NCBI GenBank assembly: GCA_016929695.1
Contig: JAFGII010000081.1
Location: forward strand, 1-64,000
From: Ignavibacteria bacterium
Lineage (GTDB): Bacteria > Bacteroidota > Ignavibacteria > Tepidaquicellales > Tepidaquicellaceae
Length of the DNA stretch: 64,000 nt
Direction: 5' to 3'
Part shown: positions 36,742 through 44,990 of the stretch, one piece after another
How the letters are laid out: each line of letters begins with the position of its first letter
Position numbering within the stretch: the first letter of the stretch is position 1
Program-made: the position numbers and the translations under genes
The notes under the pieces: model-generated
Seen by the model: only the letters and a program-made list of their open reading frames with translations
What the model was told of the DNA's origin: nothing
The model's database searches: none

Positions 36742-38202
36742 TCAAACCGTTGTCGTAGAAAATTTAATCTTATTATGTCTGCAAAGTAATTTAACCGCCT
36801 GTCTGGCAGTTGATGCAGCTGTCGGAAGTCCGCCTCCGGGAGCCGTCCAGTGACCTGCCATATAGAAATCAGATAATCCTCTCAATGTTTTCGGCATCTG
36901 CACCGTCATACTTTTTTTAGTCAGAAGCCAGCCTTCGTATGAGCCGCGGTAATTTCCCGTGTAACGCTTGAATGTTACCGGCGTTGCAACGTCCACTTCT
37001 CTCACCTGCGATTTGAAATCGGGATAAAGTTTGGTTATGCCTTCAATTATTTCATTTGCAATTCTTTCCTTCTCCTGTAAGTATGTGGTTTTATCTTTAT
37101 ACAATTCCGCCCAGTAATCGTAATCGGTAGGAATTGAAAGATGAAATGCGGTCGTATTATTTGCTGAAAGCGACGGGTCGAAACTCTTATTCGCCAGACT
37201 AATATATTCTACTTCTTTGTTTGCAATGAGAACGGGCTTATCAAGAGGAAAAGTTACACTGTAAGGTTCTTTTCTGTAATTACCTTCTACACCGATTGAT
37301 ATATACAGCAGAGGCGGAAATGGTTCAAGTGTTTTATACTTTTTATCAAGTTTTTTATCGGTATATAATCCGCCGAGCCATTCATAAATTGTAGAATATC
37401 CGTCTGCTGCGGAAATAATTATATCACCTTGTATTTCTGTTCCGTCGTTTAATTTTATACCAGATGCTTTGTTGTTCTTAACGAGAATTTTTATAACTTC
37501 GGATTTGTAATGAATTTTACCCCCGAGCGATAAATATCTCTGCTCTATTGATTTCGCAAGTTCTATAGAGCCTCCCATTACATACTGTGCATCACGGCTT
37601 CCCATATATGCAAGTGTCCATATAAGAAACACTGCCGACATATCGTGCCAGTCAAAAGCAAGATTCACAAGTTCTCCAAGTTTTTTGTTTTTGAATTTTC
37701 CTGCAAACTCCGAAACCGGCATCGAATATTTCCAGAACCTGTAAAACATAGGAATCATTTTAAATAATGTGAAAAATCCGTAATCTATAGGAATTTTCAT
37801 TTTCATAAACCATTTGATGTCTTTTATGACACTGCATATAAATTTTCTGTCTTCCTTTGAATACTCCAGCATCTGCTCTTTGAATCTGTCGGGATTTGTA
37901 TATGTGAAAAATACATTTCCCTCCTTATCAATCACTTTGATAAAGTAATCATAATCAAAAAATTTTTTACCCTTGACAACACCGAGTTCTTCCCACATCC
38001 TGTACATCGGATTAGAAGGTGAAGTACCAACAAGCCAGTGCAGACAGCCGTCGAAGGTAAAATTTTTTCTGCGCCAGCCCGTGCATAATCCGCCGGGCAT
38101 ATCGTGCATTTCATAAATTTCAGACTCAAATCCGTTCATCTGACAATAACAGCCTGCGGATAATCCCGCAATACCACCCCCGATTATTATGACCTTTTTC
38201 AT
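36742..38202 (-). CDS. FAD-dependent oxidoreductase, CrtI/RetSat-like
   Basis: A 486-residue protein with an N-terminal dinucleotide-binding site (IIIGGGIAGLSAGCYCQMNG, ending in an acidic residue) and the phytoene-desaturase/retinol-saturase layout: MPGGLCTGWRRKNFTFDGCL, GGSIELAKSIEQRYLSLGGK, and the C-terminal FAD motif FYMAGHWTAPGGGLPTAASTAR. Relatives act on carotenoids, retinoids or other polyenes. No carotenoid biosynthesis genes are nearby, so the substrate is open. Confidence 0.82.
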   Translation of the reverse strand: MKKVIIIGGGIAGLSAGCYCQMNGFESEIYEMHDMPGGLCTGWRRKNFTFDGCLHWLVGTSPSNPMYRMWEELGVVKGKKFFDYDYFIKVIDKEGNVFFTYTNPDRFKEQMLEYSKEDRKFICSVIKDIKWFMKMKIPIDYGFFTLFKMIPMFYRFWKYSMPVSEFAGKFKNKKLGELVNLAFDWHDMSAVFLIWTLAYMGSRDAQYVMGGSIELAKSIEQRYLSLGGKIHYKSEVIKILVKNNKASGIKLNDGTEIQGDIIISAADGYSTIYEWLGGLYTDKKLDKKYKTLEPFPPLLYISIGVEGNYRKEPYSVTFPLDKPVLIANKEVEYISLANKSFDPSLSANNTTAFHLSIPTDYDYWAELYKDKTTYLQEKERIANEIIEGITKLYPDFKSQVREVDVATPVTFKRYTGNYRGSYEGWLLTKKSMTVQMPKTLRGLSDFYMAGHWTAPGGGLPTAASTARQAVKLLCRHNKIKFSTTTV

Positions 38203-38231
38203 TTCCCTTGTTTTAAATTTTGTTCCCGAAA

Positions 38232-38272
38232 AAAACTTACAGACCTGCTTAAGATATAATCAACAGGTCTGT
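38232..38272 (-). terminator. Intrinsic terminator after trxA
   Basis: ACAGACCTG (38239-38247) pairs with CAGGTCTGT (38264-38272), a perfect 9-bp stem with a 16-nt loop. On the minus strand it is followed by AAGTTTTTTT. It lies 40 bp past the trxA stop and before the FAD oxidoreductase gene, separating the two transcripts. Confidence 0.85.
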
Positions 38273-38312
38273 ATTAATATTTCATTACGGTAATTTAAGA
38301 AAGTTATTTGAT

Positions 38313-38633
38313 TTAAAGATGCGCATTCAGTTTATCAGTTATAGTCCCTTTAGGTGCTACGCCTACTATCTGGTCAACAACCTTTCCGCCTTTAAAAATC
38401 AGCAATGTCGGGATACTTCTGATACCTAATTTCGAAGCAACTCCGGGATTATTATCAACATCAAGTTTCCCGATTTTTGCTTTTCCCTGAAACTCCGGAA
38501 CGAGTTCCTCTACTATCGGCGCAATCATTCTGCAGGGACCGCACCATACTGCCCAGAAATCAATAAGAACGGGTATATCGGAAGCTTCAACTTCCTGGGC
38601 AAAATTTTCATCTGTAAATTCAATAGGATGCAT
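38313..38633 (-). CDS. trxA: Thioredoxin
   Basis: A 106-residue cytosolic disulfide reductase with the canonical active site WAVWCGPCRMIAP (about 27-39), the buried Asp in LIDFWAVW, and the cis-Pro loop RSIPTLLIFKGG. Length and motifs are those of classical TrxA. It lies 58 bp after dnaE on the same strand and is followed by its own terminator. Confidence 0.96.
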   Translation of the reverse strand: MHPIEFTDENFAQEVEASDIPVLIDFWAVWCGPCRMIAPIVEELVPEFQGKAKIGKLDVDNNPGVASKLGIRSIPTLLIFKGGKVVDQIVGVAPKGTITDKLNAHL

Positions 38634-38691
38634 ATTATAATATTTTAGTTTTTAAAAAATTTTTGCTTTTCCAGTGAGTTAATTATGTAAT

Positions 38692-41600
38692 TTAGTTTAA
38701 ATTTATATTATTTTCTCCCAATAAATTTTTCAGATTTTCGAGCACTTGTGTGCTCGGTTTTATTCTGTACTCGCGCGATTTATATAATTTTCTAGTCCCG
38801 TTATTTGAAACGAGAAAATAGAGATAACAACTGCCCGGGTTGTTTTCGGCAATTTCTTTTATTTTTTCGAGGACTTTTTCATTCGTTTCAAATATATTTA
38901 ATGTAACAATTATGTTGCTTGCGAGTTTTTCCTGAAATCTTTCTATTGGCATAATATTTTCAACTAATAATTTAATTTTATCGCCGTTCTCTTCCGCCTT
39001 GCCTTCAACAAAGACAAGATTGTTTTCTCTGAACAAATCTTTCTTGGATTCATAAAGACTATTGAATGCAATGCATTCGCCCGAGCCGTAATAATCTATT
39101 AGGTTTAATATAACAAATTTCTTGCCCTTTTTTGATTCTTTAACCTGCAGGTTGTTTATGACTCCGCACATTTTGACCGAACCGAGTTTATTGAAATCTA
39201 TTTCATTTATGTCCTCACCAAAATTCAGCGTTATGAAATTTTCAATTATATCCCTGTATTTATCAAGCGGATGTCCTGTTAAATAAAATCCGATTGCATC
39301 TTTTTCATTATTGAATTTCTCAACTTCAGAAAATTCCTCGTATTCCTGCATTTCGAAATTCAGATATTTGCTTGAAGAATTTTCCGATACTCCGAAGAGC
39401 ATTTCCTGACCTTTCGCCTGAGGTTTGTCTTTATATCTCTGCGCAAATAATGCTGACCTTTCGAGATTCAGGAACAGTTTGCGTCTATTCGGTTCGATGC
39501 TGTCGAAAGCACCGGCAAATATCAGGTACTCAAGTGTTTTCCTGTTGACAAGCCTTAAATCAACCCTGACAAGGAAATCTATGAAATCAGTAAATTTTCC
39601 GTTTTTTTCTCTTTCTTTTATTATATTGTCAACTGCTTTTTCACCGACATTTTTTATTGCACTTAATCCGAACAAAATTTCACCGCCGTTTTGGCTGTAA
39701 TTCACTTTAAAACTTACAAACCCGGAATTAATATCCGGCGGTTTAAGTTTTATGTTCATTTTCTTGCATTCATCTGCTAATAGCCAGAGTTCCTTTTCGT
39801 CATCTTTTCTGCCTTCCATTGAAACAGCAAGAAATTCAAGGGGATAGTGAGTTTTAAGGTATGCAGTATAAAATGCAAGTATTGAATAAGCAACACCATG
39901 CGATTTGTTGAATCCGTAATCGGCAAAACTTTTAATTAATTCATAAATTTTTTGTGCAACGTGTTTCGTTACGCCATTTTCAACAGCACCTTTTATGAAA
40001 TCACCCTCTATTTCCGCCATTTTTTTCTGTATTTTCTTACCCATTGCCTTGCGCATATTATCGGCCTGAGCCATTGTGAATCCTGCTACTTCTCTTGCTA
40101 TCTGCATAACCTGTTCCTGATATACGATTATTCCGTAGGTTTCTTTCAGTGCATTTTCCATTTTGGGATGTAAATACCGTATTTTCTCTTTACCAAATCT
40201 TTTGTTTATAAAATCCGGTATGAGTTTCATTGGTCCCGGTCTGTATAAAGCATTCATTGCTGCAAGGTCGTTGATGTTTTTCGGTTTCAGTTTTGAAAGC
40301 CATTCCCGCATTTTGCTTTTGGAAAACTGAAATATTCCGATTGTAGAACCCCCGGAAAACAATTCATAAGTTTTTTCATCGTCAAGCGGAATTGTTTCGG
40401 GAGTCAGATTTAAGTTGTATCTTTCATTGACCAGTTTTAATGTCCGGCTTATAACTTTCAGTTCTTTTAATCCGAGAAAATCTATTTTTATTAAACCCGC
40501 GTCTTCAAGTCTGTTCATATCAAATTGAGTACAGAAAACACTTTCTTCGCCGGGTGCTTTTGACAGCGGAACATAATCCGTTACATCAGACGGGGCAATT
40601 ACTATTCCCGAAGCGTGTATGGATGCGTTTTTATTGAGATTTTCAAGTACACTTGCATAATCAAACAGATTCCGTTTTTCAACTTTCTGATTTGCATCTC
40701 CGGTCTTAAAATATTTATTAAAATCAGGAACTTCTTTCATGCATTCGGCAAGTGGTTTTACCTTGCCGAAGAGTATTGGCACCATTTTTGTTAAATCATT
40801 AATTTCCTGATAAGGAAATTGCAGTACTCTTCCCACATCTTTAAGTACGCCGCGCGGTGCAAGTTTGTTGAATGTAACTATCTGGGCAACAGAACTCTCC
40901 CCGTATTTTTCCTTCGCATAATGAATTACTTCATCTCGTCTGTCATCCTGAAAATCTATGTCAATGTCAGGCATTGAAATTCTCTCGGGATTTAAAAATC
41001 TTTCGAACAACAGATTATATTCAAGAGGATTTACATTTGTTATTCCCAGACAGTAACAAACAAGCGAGCCGGCAGCACTTCCCCTGCCCGGACCCACAAG
41101 TATGCCTTTGCTTTTGGCTGTGTTAATAAAATCCTGTACTATAAGGAAATATCCGGAAAATTTCATTTTGGAAATTACGGATAACTCATACTTCAGTCTT
41201 TCAAGGGCTTCCTCCGTAACCGGGTTGAATTTTTTATAAAGCCCTTCGTAGGATAGTTTTTCAAGATACTTATCAAAAGAGAAGAATTTTATTTCTTCTG
41301 CAGTGGAGTTTTCTTTGGGCTTTGTAACAACATTATAAGGATTGGTTTTTATAAATTCGTTCACTTCATTTTCCGGAATCGGGAATTCGGGCATATAATT
41401 CCGCGATGTATCTAATTCAAGGTTGCATTTTTCGGAAACTTCAATTGTCGATTTGATTGATTCGGGAAAATCCCTGAACAAATCGCACATTTCTTTTGTG
41501 GACTTAAAATAAATCTGGTCGGTACCGTATCTTAAATCGGTTGTAATTCTTGAATAATCTATATTCTTGTTCTGCTTGGCACTGATATGCAGATATATAT

Positions 41601-42327
41601 TATGAGCAATTGCGTGTTCGTGCTTCACATAATGAACATCATTGGATGCAATTAATTTTAACCCGAATTTCTTTGCAATTAAGGGCATTTCTTTAAGGAC
41701 TTTTTTCTCGCTGTCAAGTGTAAGATGATTCTGCAGTTCAAGATAAAAATCATCACCGAAAATATCTTTGTACTTGCCCGTCATTTCGTGTGCTTTTTCG
41801 AGATTGTCCCTCACAATATATGCCGAAATTACTCCGCCTGCACAGGCTGACATCGCTACGATACCCTTACTGTATTTATTTAAGACTTCCAGGTCAATCC
41901 TCGGCTTGTAGTAAAACCCTTCCAGATGCCCGATTGAATTCAGTTTAATTAAATTTTTGTATCCATCTTCATTTTTTGCCAGTAACACAAGATGGGCATA
42001 GTTGATATTTGCTACTGAAAGTCCGTCCGTGTTATCAGTGCCGACTTCATCTTCATCAATATCAGAAAATTCTCTTGATGATTTTTTCCCTTTTTCAAAA
42101 CGCGATGATGCCTGTGCGACGTATGCTTCGAATCCGATAATCGGTTTGATGCCTTCCCGTTTGCATTTATTGTAAAACTCCATTACACCGTACATCACCC
42201 CATGGTCGGTCAGCGCAACTGCCGGCATTTTGTTTTCTACTGCCGCTTTTACAAGCCCGTCAATCGTGCAGATAGCATCAAGAAGTGAGTAATGTGAATG
42301 ATTATGAAGATGTACAAATTCAGGCAT
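38692..42327 (-). CDS. dnaE: DNA polymerase III alpha subunit
   Basis: The replicative polymerase, 1211 residues, within the normal DnaE range. N-terminal PHP domain (FVHLHNHSHYSLLDAICTID, ALTDHGVMYGVMEFY), C-family polymerase core with GPGRGSAAGSLVCYCLGIT and the catalytic acidic motif PDIDIDFQDDRRDEV, tandem HhH region (FNKSHGVAYSILAFYTAYLK before it), and a C-terminal OB domain (VKMCGVINNLQVKESKKGKK). The N-terminal extension lacks an exonuclease insertion, so this is DnaE and not PolC. No other replisome gene is adjacent. Confidence 0.96.
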   Translation of the reverse strand: MPEFVHLHNHSHYSLLDAICTIDGLVKAAVENKMPAVALTDHGVMYGVMEFYNKCKREGIKPIIGFEAYVAQASSRFEKGKKSSREFSDIDEDEVGTDNTDGLSVANINYAHLVLLAKNEDGYKNLIKLNSIGHLEGFYYKPRIDLEVLNKYSKGIVAMSACAGGVISAYIVRDNLEKAHEMTGKYKDIFGDDFYLELQNHLTLDSEKKVLKEMPLIAKKFGLKLIASNDVHYVKHEHAIAHNIYLHISAKQNKNIDYSRITTDLRYGTDQIYFKSTKEMCDLFRDFPESIKSTIEVSEKCNLELDTSRNYMPEFPIPENEVNEFIKTNPYNVVTKPKENSTAEEIKFFSFDKYLEKLSYEGLYKKFNPVTEEALERLKYELSVISKMKFSGYFLIVQDFINTAKSKGILVGPGRGSAAGSLVCYCLGITNVNPLEYNLLFERFLNPERISMPDIDIDFQDDRRDEVIHYAKEKYGESSVAQIVTFNKLAPRGVLKDVGRVLQFPYQEINDLTKMVPILFGKVKPLAECMKEVPDFNKYFKTGDANQKVEKRNLFDYASVLENLNKNASIHASGIVIAPSDVTDYVPLSKAPGEESVFCTQFDMNRLEDAGLIKIDFLGLKELKVISRTLKLVNERYNLNLTPETIPLDDEKTYELFSGGSTIGIFQFSKSKMREWLSKLKPKNINDLAAMNALYRPGPMKLIPDFINKRFGKEKIRYLHPKMENALKETYGIIVYQEQVMQIAREVAGFTMAQADNMRKAMGKKIQKKMAEIEGDFIKGAVENGVTKHVAQKIYELIKSFADYGFNKSHGVAYSILAFYTAYLKTHYPLEFLAVSMEGRKDDEKELWLLADECKKMNIKLKPPDINSGFVSFKVNYSQNGGEILFGLSAIKNVGEKAVDNIIKEREKNGKFTDFIDFLVRVDLRLVNRKTLEYLIFAGAFDSIEPNRRKLFLNLERSALFAQRYKDKPQAKGQEMLFGVSENSSSKYLNFEMQEYEEFSEVEKFNNEKDAIGFYLTGHPLDKYRDIIENFITLNFGEDINEIDFNKLGSVKMCGVINNLQVKESKKGKKFVILNLIDYYGSGECIAFNSLYESKKDLFRENNLVFVEGKAEENGDKIKLLVENIMPIERFQEKLASNIIVTLNIFETNEKVLEKIKEIAENNPGSCYLYFLVSNNGTRKLYKSREYRIKPSTQVLENLKNLLGENNINLN

Positions 42328-42600
42328 TCAAAAAATAAATTTAAGAATTTTTATATAAGATAAATATTAAATCTTAAATAAAAAATTACAATTGAAAATT
42401 TTAAGCATTGACATTAAAAAAAACTTTGTAAGTCAATGAATTCGGTTCATTTAAAAACTACAAAATATACAAAAATTATTTTTCTCCACACATTATATTT
42501 TATCAGGTGAAATTTAGTGATTGCAAATATTATTTAAGACTTTCATAGTCTTGATTAATGTCAGCAAACAATCATCGAATCCACTAACCCTAAAATACAA

Positions 42601-43278
42601 TCAGAAAAACTTGTAATGATTTATATTCTCTTTCAGCCATTTCTTTTTCTGCTTGTAATCCGGAACGTAAACCTCCACGAGTTTCCAGAATCTCGGCGAA
42701 TGATTTTTTTCTTTAATATGAGAAAGTTCGTGATAAATTATATAATCTGAAATTTCCGGGGGAAACATTATCAGAAGATAGGAAAATCTCAAATCGTTAT
42801 AATGCGTGCAGGTACCGAGTCTTTTCTCTGCAGTTGTTACCTTTATTGAACCGTATGTAAAACCCGTCTTTTCTGCCAGATGTTTTACACGTTTCTCCAG
42901 ATATTCCTGTGCTTTGTCTCTGTAAAATGCTTTCAATAAACTCTTAATATTATGTTTGTAATTTGAATCTAAATATATTTCATCCTTTATCTCAATTATA
43001 TCTATTATGTTTTCGGCAAGTTTTAGTCTGTACATTTTTCCGAGATACGGAAATTCCTCACCCTCTTCAAATTTTCTTAATTCAGTCTGCGGAATTCTTG
43101 ACTTCATTAAGGATAATCTTTTTAGTATCCGGCTCTGTTTTTCACGGACGAAATTATCGATATAGTCGTCAGGTATACCGTAAGGCGCTCTGACAATTAC
43201 TTCTCCGTTTGATTTTAAGATTATCGTTATGGAAGTTCTTTTTGAATGCTCAATTCCGTATTTTATTTTATCATCCAT
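42601..43278 (-). CDS. YgjP-like metallopeptidase domain protein
   Basis: A 225-residue cytosolic protein of the YgjP/DUF45 family. The zinc motif HELSH is in IIYHELSHIKEKNHSPRFW (about 180-198), and the family end PDYKQKKKWLKEN is present; LGTCTHYNDLRFSYLLIMFP is another conserved block. Members resemble small M48/SprT-type metalloproteases with unknown substrates. It is divergent from the M24 peptidase gene. Confidence 0.85.
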   Translation of the reverse strand: MDDKIKYGIEHSKRTSITIILKSNGEVIVRAPYGIPDDYIDNFVREKQSRILKRLSLMKSRIPQTELRKFEEGEEFPYLGKMYRLKLAENIIDIIEIKDEIYLDSNYKHNIKSLLKAFYRDKAQEYLEKRVKHLAEKTGFTYGSIKVTTAEKRLGTCTHYNDLRFSYLLIMFPPEISDYIIYHELSHIKEKNHSPRFWKLVEVYVPDYKQKKKWLKENINHYKFF

Positions 43279-43431
43279 ATTGTATTATTTTGGCAAAATC
43301 TAAATTTCCCGGTTCAAATGTAAGTCAGTATTAATTTATAAAATAAAGAACAATATGCGGCAGAATGCATTTAAAACTATATTCGAAATCATTACTTTGA
43401 AAAAGAAAATTATTTTAAATTAAAATTATAA

Positions 43432-43437
43432 AAGGAG
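43432..43437 (+). promoter_or_regulatory. Strong Shine-Dalgarno before the M24 peptidase
   Basis: AAGGAG lies 5 bp before the ATG at 43443. Most genes in this window have no comparable site, so this is among the clearest ribosome-binding sites here and it fixes the start. Confidence 0.75.
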
Positions 43438-43442
43438 ATATT

Positions 43443-44828
43443 ATGTTTTCTTCAAAAACTTATATTCAGAGGAGGAATATTTTAAGGAAAAAAATGAAAA
43501 GTGGATTGCTGTTAATTCCCGGCAACGTTGAAATCCCGATGAATTATCCCGCAAATACATACCGATTCAGACAGGACAGTACTTTTCTTTACTATTTCGG
43601 AAATGATGTTCCGGGTTTATTCGGAATAATAGATGCCGATAATAATGAAGATATGCTATTCGGAAATGATTTTGAAGTTGACGATATAATCTGGATGGGC
43701 AATCAGCCGACAATCAAAGCGCTTGGCGGAAAATCCGGAATAAGAAAAACGGGAAATTTAAATAAAGTTCAGGAAATAATCAAAGATGCAATCAACAAAG
43801 GAAGAGTAATTCATTTCCTTCCTCAGTATTCGGCAGAAAACAAAATAATGTTCAGTAAATTACTCGGGATAAAAGCCGAAGCAGTAAACGACTATAAATC
43901 TGTTCCTTTCATAAAGGCAGTAGTGTCACAGCGCTCCGTTAAAAGCAATGAAGAAATCAGAGAAATCGAAAAGGCACTCGATATATCTTACGAGATGCAC
44001 ACTTACGCAATGTTCACGGCGAGACCGGGAATTTACGAACGAGAGATATCCGGAACAATAGACGGATTTACTTATTCTATGGGAAAAGGAAATTCCTTCC
44101 CGACGATACTTTCTGTTCACGGTGAGACACTTCACAACCATCATCACGGCAATTTAATGAAATCAGGAAATCTTCTTGTAAATGATTCCGGAGCGGAAAG
44201 TCTTGAACATTATGCAAGCGATATAACCAGAACTTTCCCCGTAAACGGGAAATTCACGCAAAAGCAAAAAGAAATTTATCAGGTCGTACTCGATTCCCAA
44301 CTGGCGGCAATAGATACAATGAAACCAGGTGTTAAATACAGAGATGTGCATCTGCTTGCGGCAAAAGTAATTACCGCTGGATTAAAAAATTTAGGTTTAA
44401 TGAGAGGAGATGTTAAAGAAGCAGTATCTAACGGAGCACACGCATTATTCTTCCCTCACGGGCTCGGACATATGCTGGGACTTGATGTTCACGATATGGA
44501 AGGGCTTGGAGAAAATTATGTCGGATACAACGATAAGATTAAAAGGAGTACGCAATTCGGACTTGCATATCTGCGTTTTGCGAAAGAACTTGAACCGGGA
44601 TTCGTTCTGACTGTTGAACCGGGAATATATTTCATTCCACAATTAATTGATTTGTGGAAATCTGAGAAAAAGCACACTGAATTCATTAACTATAGTAAAG
44701 TAGAAAAATATAAAGACTTTGGCGGAATAAGAATTGAAGATGACGTTTTAATTATACAAAACGGGCACAGGGTTCTCGGAAAAGCCATACCGAAGTTAGT
44801 TCACGATGTTGAAGAAATCTGCACATAG
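43443..44828 (+). CDS. M24 family Xaa-Pro aminopeptidase
   Basis: A 461-residue cytosolic two-metal aminopeptidase of the aminopeptidase P type, removing an N-terminal residue before proline. N-terminal domain (about 1-165) with YRFRQDSTFLYYFGN, then the pita-bread domain with metal ligands in LVNDSGAE, YASDITRTFP, HGLGHMLGLDVHD, TVEPGIY and GGIRIEDDVLI. All five ligands appear intact. It could finish digestion of proline-rich peptides produced by secreted proteases. A strong Shine-Dalgarno precedes the ATG. Confidence 0.93.
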   Translation: MFSSKTYIQRRNILRKKMKSGLLLIPGNVEIPMNYPANTYRFRQDSTFLYYFGNDVPGLFGIIDADNNEDMLFGNDFEVDDIIWMGNQPTIKALGGKSGIRKTGNLNKVQEIIKDAINKGRVIHFLPQYSAENKIMFSKLLGIKAEAVNDYKSVPFIKAVVSQRSVKSNEEIREIEKALDISYEMHTYAMFTARPGIYEREISGTIDGFTYSMGKGNSFPTILSVHGETLHNHHHGNLMKSGNLLVNDSGAESLEHYASDITRTFPVNGKFTQKQKEIYQVVLDSQLAAIDTMKPGVKYRDVHLLAAKVITAGLKNLGLMRGDVKEAVSNGAHALFFPHGLGHMLGLDVHDMEGLGENYVGYNDKIKRSTQFGLAYLRFAKELEPGFVLTVEPGIYFIPQLIDLWKSEKKHTEFINYSKVEKYKDFGGIRIEDDVLIIQNGHRVLGKAIPKLVHDVEEICT

Positions 44829-44990
44829 AAGCGTAATATAATAGAGGCACAAGCCATTCCTGATAATGAGGAAAGCCGGAAAAAGAATCCGGTAAGGGAG
44901 AGTTATTTAAAATCCGTATTTTCCTGATTCCGTTTCAGATTTATTTTCAATATAAATACAATTATTTTACATCAAATTTATTTAACGATT

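Noticed and set aside
42470-42495. DnaA-box-like TTCTCCACA near dnaE
   Set aside because: A single site with one mismatch to TTATCCACA, no cluster, and not next to the replication gene block.
44829-44990. Small hairpin CCGGA...TCCGG and possible RNA gene
   Set aside because: Five-base stem, no T run after it and no tRNA-like or known RNA structure.
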